From the NCBI GenBank assembly GCA_900550105.1, contig URQW01000042.1:1-25244 (forward strand): a DNA stretch of 25,244 nucleotides, given 5' to 3'. Shown one piece after another: positions 1-6,447 of the stretch. Under the pieces are notes generated by a model that saw only the letters and a program-made list of their open reading frames with translations, did no database searches and was not told the origin of the DNA. Position numbers and translations under genes: made by a program. Each line of letters begins with the position of its first letter. Position 1 is the stretch's first letter. The stretch is from an uncultured Pelosinus sp. (GTDB taxonomy: Bacteria; Bacillota; Negativicutes; UMGS1260).

Positions 1-598
1 GTACGCCGCCTTCGCCTTGAATGGTCTCAAGTAAAACGGCACAGGTTTTTTCACTAATTTTTGCTTCGAGCGCTGCAAGATCATTGTAAGGAACGTAATC
101 AAAACCCTGAGGCAGTGGCTCATAACCGTGTTGATAATGAGGCTGTCCAGTTACTGTAAGCGTTGCCAGCGTCCGACCATGAAAAGAATGTTCGGCGCTA
201 ATAATTTCATATTTGTCAGAGCTGATGGTTTTACCGTATTTTCTAGCCAGCTTTAAAGCGCCTTCATTGGCTTCAGCGCCGCTGTTGGCCAGAAATACTT
301 TATCAAAACCGCTCCGTTTCGCAATCTCTTCTACAAGCTGCGCTTGTTCGGCCGTGTAATATAAATTAGAACAATGAATCACTTTAGCTGCTTGGTCCGC
401 AATAGCCTTTACCAGCCCTTTGTGACCATGGCCTAGAAGATTTACGGCAATACCGCCGAGAAAGTCGATATATTTTTTGCCTTCATTGTCATAGACATAA
501 GGGCCTTCGCCATGAGAGATAACCATCTGATAACGATTGAAAACAGGCATATAATACTGTTTATCTTTCGTAATTACTTCTTGCTTGGTATTTGACAT
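1..598 (-). CDS. argD: Acetylornithine aminotransferase, N-terminal part (cut by window edge)
   Basis: PLP-dependent cytosolic enzyme that moves an amino group from glutamate to N-acetylglutamate semialdehyde, giving N-acetylornithine. About 199 codons from the start are present. The class-III aminotransferase N-terminal region is clear: YVYDNEGKKYIDFLGGIAV near residues 34-52, the PLP-phosphate loop NSGAEANE near 107-114, SFHGRTLAT near 137-145, and ETIQGEGG just before the edge. The catalytic lysine lies outside the window. The ATG at 598 has the Shine-Dalgarno sequence AAAGGGGA about 8 bases upstream. The start lies 25 bases inside argB, so the two are probably translationally coupled. GabT- or BioA-like aminotransferases share the fold, but argJ-argB just upstream make ArgD the natural call. 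Confidence 0.95.
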   Translation of the reverse strand, partial: MSNTKQEVITKDKQYYMPVFNRYQMVISHGEGPYVYDNEGKKYIDFLGGIAVNLLGHGHKGLVKAIADQAAKVIHCSNLYYTAEQAQLVEEIAKRSGFDKVFLANSGAEANEGALKLARKYGKTISSDKYEIISAEHSFHGRTLATLTVTGQPHYQHGYEPLPQGFDYVPYNDLAALEAKISEKTCAVLLETIQGEGGV

Positions 599-1506
599 AA
601 GTCAAGTCCCCTTTCATCTTGCACAACTTCTGTGCCTACGCCATTTTTTGTAAATACTTCTAGCAAAATAGAATGCTTTTCCCGCCCATCTAAAATGTGC
701 GTTTTGGGCACGCATTGTCGGAGCGCTTTCAGGCAGGTTTCAACTTTTGGAATCATGCCGCCGTCGATGGAGCGATTGCGTACCATCGATTCCGCTTCCT
801 GGCGGGTCAAGGTAGAAATTAACGAAGATTTATCGGAAAAATCGCGGTAAATGCCTTCTACATCGGTTAACAGAATTAATTTTTCGGCTCTGAGTGCCCC
901 AGCAATTTCCCCTGCTACATAGTCGGCGTTAATATTATAAGTCTCGCCATCTTCGCCCACAGCAATCGGCGCGATAACGGGAATAAAGTTCTGATCTAAC
1001 AGCGTATGTAATAATTCTGGATTCACTTTTTTGACATTGCCGACAAAACCAATATCAACAAGGCTGGTTTTCCCATTTTCATGGACTTCCGCCAAATGCT
1101 TTTCGGCAACCATCAATTTAGCGTCCTTACCGCTTAAGCCTACGGCTTTTGCGCCCTGCTGATTCAGCATTGTAACGATTTCTGTATTGATTTTCCCGAC
1201 AAGTACCATTTCGGCAATGCCCACTGTTTCGGCGTCAGTCACGCGAAGACCGCTGACAAATTCGCTTTTTTTACCGAGCTGAGTTAAAGTTGCCGTAATT
1301 TCCGGGCCGCCGCCATGAACTACAACAGGACGCATGCCCACATATTTCATGAGAATAATATCTTGCATGACGCTGTGTTTTAGCTCAGGGTTGATCATAG
1401 CGTTGCCGCCATATTTAATGACAATGGTTTTACCGAAAAATTGCTGCATATAAGGCAGAGCCTCAATAAGTACGGCCGCTTTCGCAGCTGCGTTGTCAAT
1501 ATTCAT
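574..1506 (-). CDS. argB: Acetylglutamate kinase
   Basis: Phosphorylates N-acetylglutamate with ATP, the second step of acetylated arginine synthesis and often the arginine-feedback point. The 310-aa product has the amino-acid-kinase signatures in order: KYGGNAM (residues 31-37) for phosphate binding, VHGGGPEI (63-70) for N-acetylglutamate and ATP, NINADYVAGEIAGAL near 190-204, and GGMIPKV near 248-254. The N-terminal helix before the KYGG motif (about 25 residues) resembles the extension linked with hexameric, arginine-inhibited forms. That link is family knowledge and inhibition is not shown here. The ATG is preceded by AAGGAT. The gene follows argJ after 83 bases and overlaps argD by 25 bases. 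Confidence 0.97.
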   Translation of the reverse strand: MNIDNAAAKAAVLIEALPYMQQFFGKTIVIKYGGNAMINPELKHSVMQDIILMKYVGMRPVVVHGGGPEITATLTQLGKKSEFVSGLRVTDAETVGIAEMVLVGKINTEIVTMLNQQGAKAVGLSGKDAKLMVAEKHLAEVHENGKTSLVDIGFVGNVKKVNPELLHTLLDQNFIPVIAPIAVGEDGETYNINADYVAGEIAGALRAEKLILLTDVEGIYRDFSDKSSLISTLTRQEAESMVRNRSIDGGMIPKVETCLKALRQCVPKTHILDGREKHSILLEVFTKNGVGTEVVQDERGLDLCQIPSKK

Positions 1507-1532
1507 CGTTCCCCATCCTTTTCTAACGGAAG

Positions 1533-1554
1533 AGGCACACCCAAAGGCGTGCCT
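1533..1554 (-). other. Intercistronic RNA hairpin between argJ and argB
   Basis: On the minus transcript the sequence folds as a 9-bp stem: AGGCACGCC, loop TTTG, then GGTGTGCCT, with one G-U pair. No T-run follows it, so it is not a standard terminator. It lies about 13 bases before the argB ribosome binding site and could affect mRNA stability or relative expression. The structure is read from the sequence; the role is inference. Confidence 0.4.
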
Positions 1555-1589
1555 GATTCCTTGTAATAAGAAAACCTAGCCTGATTGTA

Positions 1590-2798
1590 TCAGGTATGAT
1601 ATTCACCGTTAATTTTCACATATTCATAGGAGAAATCACAACTCCAAACGGTAACGGCTGTATCACCTTGTGCCAAATCAATTTCCACTTGAATATCACT
1701 TTCCGCCATAATATCGCGTAAGGCTTTTTCATCATAGGCAGCGCCAAGGCCGGCTTTGACAATGGGAACGCCACCAATGGCTAGCGATACTTTCGTAGGA
1801 TCAAGCGGTACGCCGGAGTAACCTACCGCGCAAAGAATCCGTCCCCAGTTCGGATCTTCGCCAAAAAAAGCAGTTTTTACGAGTGGCGATTTAGCCACAG
1901 CCATAGCAACTTGTTTGCCTTCGGCAAAATCTTTGGCGCCCTTCACGGTAAGTTCCAAAAATTTAGTAGCGCCTTCGCCGTCATGAGCAATTTGTTTCGC
2001 CAAATAGGTGCAAAGACTTGTTAAGGCTTCCTGGAATGCTGCAAAATCAGCATGATCTACGCTATCAATCAGCCCATTTTCCGCCAGTCCGTTAGCGAGA
2101 AGAATAACCATATCATTGGTACTTGTATCTCCATCCACGGAAACCATATTGAAGGACACTTGGACAGCCGCTTTTAGAGCCGCTTGCAATACAGGCGCCG
2201 CAATGGCCGCATCGGTCGTAATAAAGCCGAGCATAGTCGCCATATTAGGATGAATCATGCCAGCGCCTTTGGCTATCCCAGCAATTTTAACCGTTTTGCC
2301 ACCCAAAGTCAGGTCATAGACGATTGATTTGGCAAAAGTATCTGTTGTCATAATTGCTTTTACAGCATTTTCACCGCCGTTTTCGGCTAAGGAGCCAACA
2401 GCTGCCGTAATTCCTGTTCTAATTTTATCCATCGGCATGGCTACGCCAATTACGCCAGTAGAAGCGACAAAAACTTCGCTCGCTGCAATTCCCAGTTTTT
2501 CCGCAGTAAGCTGCGCCATTTCTTTCGCATCAGCCAGTCCCTGTTCCCCAGAACAAGCATTGGCGCAACCGGAATTGACGACAATCGCCTGGGCCGTTCC
2601 TGATGCTAGTGTTTCCTTCGACACAATGACAGGCGCTGCAGCCATCAAATTTTGTGTAAATACCGCTGCTGCTTGCGCAGGAACGGAGCTATAAATAACG
2701 GCGATATCTTCCTTACCGCTTTGCTTTACACCAGCTTTGACGCCAGATGCTGTAAAGCCAGTCGGATATGTAATAGTTCCTTCTTTTTCGGTAAACAT
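1590..2798 (-). CDS. argJ: Bifunctional glutamate N-acetyltransferase / ornithine acetyltransferase
   Basis: Recycles the acetyl group from N-acetylornithine to glutamate and, in bifunctional forms, also makes N-acetylglutamate from acetyl-CoA. The 402-aa length is normal. The precursor self-cleaves before a threonine that becomes the N-terminal nucleophile of the beta chain. Here it is T188 in KGAGMIHPNMATMLGF (177-192), so cleavage is expected between A187 and T188. STGVIG (113-118), upstream in the alpha chain, matches the conserved oxyanion-hole region. The C-terminus ends in NGEYHT, typical of the family. The ATG has a perfect AGGAGG site 7 bases upstream. It is the first gene of the visible arg transcript. 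Whether the enzyme is bifunctional or only recycles cannot be read from sequence. Confidence 0.97.
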   Translation of the reverse strand: MFTEKEGTITYPTGFTASGVKAGVKQSGKEDIAVIYSSVPAQAAAVFTQNLMAAAPVIVSKETLASGTAQAIVVNSGCANACSGEQGLADAKEMAQLTAEKLGIAASEVFVASTGVIGVAMPMDKIRTGITAAVGSLAENGGENAVKAIMTTDTFAKSIVYDLTLGGKTVKIAGIAKGAGMIHPNMATMLGFITTDAAIAAPVLQAALKAAVQVSFNMVSVDGDTSTNDMVILLANGLAENGLIDSVDHADFAAFQEALTSLCTYLAKQIAHDGEGATKFLELTVKGAKDFAEGKQVAMAVAKSPLVKTAFFGEDPNWGRILCAVGYSGVPLDPTKVSLAIGGVPIVKAGLGAAYDEKALRDIMAESDIQVEIDLAQGDTAVTVWSCDFSYEYVKINGEYHT

Positions 2799-2846
2799 CT
2801 TATTCCTCCTAAAAGTTCACTGTACCTGAATTATCTCGTTTTGATA

Positions 2847-2876
2847 ATTATACGCCACTCATGTATAATAATGCAA
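2847..2876 (-). promoter_or_regulatory. Candidate promoter of argJBD with overlapping ArgR/AhrC box
   Basis: On the minus strand a perfect -10 TATAAT (2852-2847) lies about 40 bases before the argJ ribosome binding site. A weak -35 candidate, TTGCAT (2876-2871), sits 18 bases upstream. Over the -35 region lies the imperfect palindrome TGCATTATTATACA (2875-2862). It fits the TGNAT-N4-ATNCA core of arginine-repressor boxes. A repressor bound there would block RNA polymerase, as expected for arginine biosynthesis genes. The match is seen; the function is inferred. Confidence 0.5.
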
Positions 2877-2909
2877 TAGTTTTCTTGAAAAAATATTTCT
2901 ATAGCTAAA

Positions 2910-3620
2910 TTATCTTGCTTCTTTTCGCGTAAAATGATACGCCAATCCTTTGGCAATCTGCCAAACTAGTTTTTGTTGATATTCCTGCATTTTCAATTTA
3001 TGGGCTTCCGCCTGATTCGTTACATAACCGCATTCTATCAAAACACCAGGTATGTGAGTTCCATTCAACACTAAAATATCTAAATCCTGCTTACTTTCGC
3101 GCCGGTTGCCTGGAGGGAATATTTTAAGAGCTTTCTGTAAATTTTCGGCTAATTCTTTGCTTTCTGGCAGAGTCCCGCCATAAAAAACCTGCGCTCCTTC
3201 GGCCTCTTTAAAGGGCGTAGCATTTAAATGAATACTGATAAAGAGTTCTGCGCCGCTTTGATCCATCATATTCATCCGAACCTTCAAATCATGGCGCTTA
3301 CCGCCGCGCCCTTTCGTATAGTAATCTACATCTTCCGCCCGGGTTAGGGTAACAACAGCGCCGTAATTTGCCAGAACTTGCGCCATTTCTTGCGCTAGAA
3401 TTAGATTAATTTCTTTTTCTACAATACCGTTACCGCTGGCGCCGCTATCAATCCCGCCATGACCAGGATCAATAATGACAGTATGACCTGCGAGTTTAGT
3501 CAAATCAGCTTGATCTAATTCATCTGACGCTAGATAAACTCCTAAAAAGTGCAAAGCCAATGCCAATACACCGCATAAGGTGATCTGTAAAATCTTTTTC
3601 CGCCGTAACAATACGATCAT
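2910..3620 (-). CDS. cwlD: N-acetylmuramoyl-L-alanine amidase, CwlD type
   Basis: Zinc amidase of the Amidase_3 family that cuts the bond between MurNAc and the stem peptide. In spore formers CwlD trims cortex peptidoglycan on the way to muramic-delta-lactam. The 236-aa product has a membrane or signal segment near residues 11-31, then DPGHGGIDSG (51-60; H54 zinc ligand), EKEINL (E68 zinc ligand), SIHLNA (H131 zinc ligand) and LIECGYVTN (catalytic E196). Length and layout match Bacillus CwlD, and the nearby ribosomal cluster is the same neighbourhood as in Bacillus. The ATG has AGGAGGGA upstream. No sigma-G type promoter was recognised. It faces away from the glycosyltransferase gene at 3736. 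A general vegetative amidase is the alternative. Confidence 0.88.
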   Translation of the reverse strand: MIVLLRRKKILQITLCGVLALALHFLGVYLASDELDQADLTKLAGHTVIIDPGHGGIDSGASGNGIVEKEINLILAQEMAQVLANYGAVVTLTRAEDVDYYTKGRGGKRHDLKVRMNMMDQSGAELFISIHLNATPFKEAEGAQVFYGGTLPESKELAENLQKALKIFPPGNRRESKQDLDILVLNGTHIPGVLIECGYVTNQAEAHKLKMQEYQQKLVWQIAKGLAYHFTRKEAR

Positions 3621-3665
3621 GGCGATCCCTCCTATGTATCACCCTATGCAGCAAAGGAGGCCGCT

Positions 3666-3707
3666 ATGTCTCAGTCTGGTCAAAGACTTCCGCTTCATGT
3701 AAAATAG
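3666..3707 (+). CDS. Possible 13-codon leader ORF
   Basis: AAAGGAGG at 3653-3660 is followed after 5 bases by an ATG opening a 13-codon frame (MSQSGQRLPLHVK) that ends in TAG, 28 bases before the glycosyltransferase start. The ribosome site is as strong as those of real genes here. A competing reading is a promoter inside it (TGGTCA at 3677-3682, 17 bases, TAAAAT at 3700-3705), in which case the peptide would not be on the same mRNA. No function can be assigned. Confidence 0.25.
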   Translation: MSQSGQRLPLHVK

Positions 3708-3735
3708 AAAGAGGACAAGCCGAAAGGAGGCAGTT

Positions 3736-4596
3736 ATGACAAGAAAACGGTTTGTACTCCTCGTATGTTTTGCTTTTTTAGGTGCTTTTTTCTGGGCTGG
3801 CGGCGCAAACCTCATTCCAAAACAGTGGCAAAAAACGACCTTGCCGAGTGCTTTATCTCATCCAGCCTCGCTGTTCGGCATAGGCGCCTCGGCCGCATCG
3901 CCAGAAGAAACGAAGGAAAATACCGATTCATCCCGCCGTCTAATCGAACAAGGCAGCAGTCTGTATCATCGCCTGTATCGCATTGTCGCGTTAAAACAAG
4001 CTGTCGAAGCAAAATTAGATCGGAAAAATTATATAAAGATCCAAGAAATGCCCCTGTCTTTTCAGCAAGCTCTGATTGCCGTGGAAGACAATCGTTTTTA
4101 TCGGCACTATGGCTTCGACATTGAAGGAATTCTGCGCGCCACCCTAGTCAATATTCAGACAGGAAATTATACCGAAGGTGGTAGTACCATTACGCAGCAA
4201 TTGATAAAAAACTTGTTTTTAAATCAAGATAAAAACTTTGGCCGCAAAGCCGAAGAATTTATTCTTGCTATTGATATGGAACTGCGTTATTCGAAAGAAG
4301 AAATATTGGAGATGTATGCGAATACCATTTACTTCGGTTCTGGCGCTTATGGAATCAAAAGCGCCGCCAAAATCTATTTTGATCGGCCTCCAGCGGATTT
4401 GACGTTAGCCCAAAGCTCTTTATTGGCCGGTCTGCCAAACGCGCCGTCACTCTATTCGCCTTTCGTGGACTTTACGGCAGCAAAACAGCGCCAGGCTGTC
4501 GTATTAAATGTTATGGCAAAAAACGGCTATATTGGCCCTTCTATGGCCCAAGAAGCCCTTGCTGCACCGCTACATCTCAATTCTTCTCATGAATAA
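3736..4596 (+). CDS. Monofunctional peptidoglycan glycosyltransferase (GT51), membrane anchored
   Basis: Polymerises lipid II into glycan strands on the outer face of the membrane. The 286-aa protein has a signal-anchor at residues 5-25 and a low-complexity linker to about 70. The GT51 domain follows with its motifs in order: VEDNRFYRHYG (116-126, catalytic E117), GGSTITQQ (148-155), RKAEEFILA (170-178, second Glu), EEILEMYANTIYFGSGAYGI (188-207) and LLAGLPNAPSLYSP (229-242). No transpeptidase domain follows, so it is monofunctional rather than a class A PBP. This chain ends soon after the GT domain. The ATG has AAAGGAGG 6 bases upstream. It could be called mtgA- or sgtB-like, but I do not assign a symbol. 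It is on the opposite strand to cwlD. Confidence 0.92.
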   Translation: MTRKRFVLLVCFAFLGAFFWAGGANLIPKQWQKTTLPSALSHPASLFGIGASAASPEETKENTDSSRRLIEQGSSLYHRLYRIVALKQAVEAKLDRKNYIKIQEMPLSFQQALIAVEDNRFYRHYGFDIEGILRATLVNIQTGNYTEGGSTITQQLIKNLFLNQDKNFGRKAEEFILAIDMELRYSKEEILEMYANTIYFGSGAYGIKSAAKIYFDRPPADLTLAQSSLLAGLPNAPSLYSPFVDFTAAKQRQAVVLNVMAKNGYIGPSMAQEALAAPLHLNSSHE

Positions 4597-4692
4597 TGTA
4601 GCGTCTTTACCAAATATTAAGAAAAAATTAACTAAATCACGGTAGAAATAGCAGTATTTTTCCTGTATCCTGCCTCTAGGGAGGTTTTGTAT

Positions 4693-4977
4693 ATGCGAGA
4701 AACGATTACTATGAACCGAGTTGGTCGTTGTACCCTCACAGGCAAGGAAGTAGCTCAGGAACTTTCCGGCTACTGTCTCAGTGAAGAAAGCCATATGGAA
4801 AGTGCCCTGCTCACGAAATACTGCAGTGGCGAATCGCTTTGCAAAAGCACAGATTGTCAATTTGTCATCGGAGTGTCTGGCAAAAACTATACGAAATCGA
4901 TCCAAATCTTATTTGATATGCTGGCGCTCTGTTACGAAGATTCCTTGGCACTAGCAGACGGCTTACAAAAAAAATAA
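4693..4977 (+). CDS. Unrecognised 94-aa protein with six cysteines
   Basis: I do not recognise a family. The ATG at 4693 has GGGAGG 8 bases upstream and is preferred to a TTG two codons earlier. The chain has cysteines at 13, 28, 44, 50, 55 and 80. The closely spaced C44, C50 and C55 (CSGESLCKSTDC) might bind a metal or form disulfides. There is no signal peptide or membrane segment, so a reduced cytosolic protein is more likely. The C-terminal half looks helical (ILFDMLALCYEDSLALADGL). It lies 96 bases after the glycosyltransferase with no evident terminator between, so it may share that transcript. A strong hairpin follows directly. Codon use resembles its neighbours. Confidence is in the gene being real, not in a function. 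Confidence 0.65.
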   Translation: MRETITMNRVGRCTLTGKEVAQELSGYCLSEESHMESALLTKYCSGESLCKSTDCQFVIGVSGKNYTKSIQILFDMLALCYEDSLALADGLQKK

Positions 4978-4978
4978 G

Positions 4979-5029
4979 ACAGCAAAAAGACTGCCCGCAA
5001 TCATATTGCTAGGCAGTCTTTCTTGCTGT
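4979..5029. terminator. Bidirectional terminator hairpin between convergent genes
   Basis: A long near-perfect inverted repeat: ACAGCAAAAAGACTGCC (4979-4995) pairs with GGCAGTCTTTCTTGCTGT (5012-5029) apart from one bulged base. The loop holds a further small stem, GCAAT-cat-ATTGC. T-rich tracts flank the core stem on both strands. It sits between the end of the six-cysteine gene (+) and the end of the deacetylase gene (-), so it can serve both. Confidence 0.85.
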
Positions 5030-5038
5030 TAATAGAGT

Positions 5039-5878
5039 TTAAGGAATATAGATTAATCCAGCGATTCTTTGATCGCCTTCTTGCAACAAATATGCTTTGA
5101 AATTTCCCAAAGCTGTAAATACTTCGGTAAACTTAAGTCTCAGCCAAAAATGCCAAAAGGTATGGTTATTGCCGCCAAAAATAGGAATCCGATTAAGCGT
5201 ATATAAAGTGGAGTGAATACGGTCACGGCCAAAGTGCACCGTAAAAGCCGCGCGATAGCCTGCCGCTTTCGTCATATCAATAATTTGCTGACTATATTCG
5301 CCGCCAGGATACGCTAAATAGTTAACTGGGCGGCCTAAATGCCATTCTAGGGCCGCTTTGGAAGCCGTAAGCTGCTTTTGAGCTTCTGTCGGCGATACGG
5401 TTGCTAAATCCACATGGCTCAAAGTATGGCTCTCAAAATCAATATCGTGGGCGCTCATCTGCGCAATCTGTTCCCACGTCAAATAACGGTCATAACGTCC
5501 TACAAAATCAGTAATAATAAAAATGGTTGCTTTCGCCTGATATCTTTGCAAAATAGGATAAGCTACTTGATAATTATCTTCATAGCCGTCATCCATGGTA
5601 ATCAGTATGGGTTTTCGCGGTAAGGGCTTACCAAGCTGCAAATAATCAGCCAGTTCATCAGGTGTAATAGTTTGATAACCATGATCCGCCAAATAAGCCA
5701 TCTGTGCCTCAAACTCACTGCTGCTTACAGTAAGCGCATTATGGTCGCGGTCATTGATCTGATGATAATTTAAGACAGGTACGCCTTGAAAATACGTTAA
5801 AGCAACATAAATTGCTGCAAGTAATAAACAGGAAAAAATGATGAAAGTATTCACGGTTTTTTTCATAACTCTACGCAT
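5039..5878 (-). CDS. Membrane-anchored polysaccharide deacetylase (carbohydrate esterase 4)
   Basis: Metal-dependent de-N-acetylase acting outside the membrane on peptidoglycan or an amino-sugar polymer. The 279-aa protein has a membrane segment at residues 10-30 (TVNTFIIFSCLLLAAIYVAL), then a YHQI motif (38-41). The NodB domain follows: ITMDDGYEDNY (93-103; catalytic D96, metal D97), SHTLSH (150-155; metal H151, H155) and AYPGGEY (189-195). The YHQI lead-in resembles PgaB/IcaB and similar deacetylases more than the spore enzyme PdaA, so a cortex lactam role is not assumed. The ATG at 5878 with AAGGA 9 bases upstream is chosen over the internal ATG at 5866. The substrate is unknown. Confidence 0.88.
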   Translation of the reverse strand: MRRVMKKTVNTFIIFSCLLLAAIYVALTYFQGVPVLNYHQINDRDHNALTVSSSEFEAQMAYLADHGYQTITPDELADYLQLGKPLPRKPILITMDDGYEDNYQVAYPILQRYQAKATIFIITDFVGRYDRYLTWEQIAQMSAHDIDFESHTLSHVDLATVSPTEAQKQLTASKAALEWHLGRPVNYLAYPGGEYSQQIIDMTKAAGYRAAFTVHFGRDRIHSTLYTLNRIPIFGGNNHTFWHFWLRLKFTEVFTALGNFKAYLLQEGDQRIAGLIYIP

Positions 5879-5926
5879 AAATGCACATCCTTTAACAGGT
5901 TCCAGTTTTCTGTTGTTAGACTTTTT

Positions 5927-5955
5927 ATTATTCTACGAAACGCGAGAGATGTCAA
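5927..5955 (-). promoter_or_regulatory. Candidate sigma-A promoter of the deacetylase gene
   Basis: On the minus strand a perfect TTGACA (5955-5950) is followed after 17 bases by AATAAT (5932-5927), a five-of-six match to the -10 consensus. It lies in the 116-base divergent gap, about 30 bases upstream of the deacetylase ribosome binding site. Confidence 0.55.
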
Positions 5956-5994
5956 CAACCAAACTGGCACAATATCTTTAAGGAGTGAAAAGCT

Positions 5995-6381
5995 ATGACG
6001 AAACAAGAACAAACTGTCATCGCCTTCTTCCCATCCAAACAAAGAGCGGAACAGGCAGTGGCCGCTTTGAGTAAGCTAGGACTTCATGATACGCACATAA
6101 AACGTAACAGCCGCTTCGGCGAAAGTGAAAATTACACAATTGACAGCGCCATCGCCTCAGCCGAAACGCTTACAGGCCTAACGTTGTTTTCAGAAAATCA
6201 ATCCAACCAATCTAACCAGTCCCGCCGAGTTCTCCTTGGCGCTGATCCCTCGGTAAGCGGCTTCAGCCGCAGTGGCAATGACCTAGCAGGAAGTCATCCA
6301 TTTACGCTTGTCACTTTTGTACCGGAAGCTATGGTAGAACAGGCCGTAACGGTTCTGCGCAACAATGGCGGTCTTACGTAA
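5995..6381 (+). CDS. Unrecognised 128-aa protein, probably two small alpha/beta halves
   Basis: No family assigned. The ATG has AAGGAGTG 8 bases upstream, which supports a real gene. Two segments look alike: VIAFFPSKQRAEQAVAALSKLG (residues 8-29) and LVTFVPEAMVEQAVTVLRNNG (near the C-terminus). Each is a hydrophobic strand followed by a helix, as in ferredoxin-like folds and in small stress-protein or general-stress YflT-like domains. That resemblance is only impressionistic. Between them is a polar linker with three NQS triplets (68-76) and several Gly/Ser residues. No signal peptide or membrane helix. It is a single-gene unit, divergent from the deacetylase and convergent with rpsI, followed by a hairpin terminator. 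Confidence 0.7.
   Translation: MTKQEQTVIAFFPSKQRAEQAVAALSKLGLHDTHIKRNSRFGESENYTIDSAIASAETLTGLTLFSENQSNQSNQSRRVLLGADPSVSGFSRSGNDLAGSHPFTLVTFVPEAMVEQAVTVLRNNGGLT
6196..6222 (+). repeat. Three tandem 9-base repeats coding Asn-Gln-Ser
   Basis: Three degenerate copies of AAYCARTCY in frame encode NQSNQSNQS in the linker of the 128-aa protein. Third-position differences between the copies suggest the repeat is not very recent. Confidence 0.6.
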
Positions 6382-6400
6382 AAAGACAGATTCATAAAGA

Positions 6401-6432
6401 AAACCCGCGAAGCACTTGGCTGTCGCGGGTTT
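6401..6432. terminator. Terminator hairpin after rpsI, shared with the convergent small gene
   Basis: AAACCCGCGA (6401-6410) and TCGCGGGTTT (6423-6432) form a perfect 10-bp stem with a 12-base loop. On the minus strand it is followed by TTTTCTTT, a proper T-tract, so it ends the rplM-rpsI transcript. It also lies just after the plus-strand gene ending at 6381, where the T-tract is weaker. Confidence 0.88.
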
Positions 6433-6447
6433 GTCGTTGCGAAAATA

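Noticed and set aside
1580..1594. Small inverted repeat CCTGA-N5-TCAGG at the argJ stop codon
   Set aside because: A 5-bp stem with no T-tract is too weak to call a terminator or regulatory element.
3621..3735. Sporulation sigma-G or sigma-F promoter for cwlD
   Set aside because: Short CATA-like elements occur on the minus strand, but the -10 candidates (CATAGGG) do not fit the consensus and the spacing is off.
3812..4012. Minus-strand frame opposite the glycosyltransferase gene
   Set aside because: It lies fully inside a well-supported coding gene, with no ribosome site and no recognisable protein features. The same holds for the many other antisense and out-of-frame frames over the ribosomal genes.
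4597..4692. Separate promoter for the six-cysteine gene
   Set aside because: The gap is A/T rich, but no pair of -35 and -10 boxes with acceptable spacing was found, so co-transcription with the upstream gene is the simpler view.
5039..5878. Deacetylase as PdaA, partner of CwlD in cortex lactam formation
   Set aside because: The chain has a YHQI lead-in and overall pattern closer to PgaB/IcaB-like deacetylases, so only the general CE4 function is claimed.
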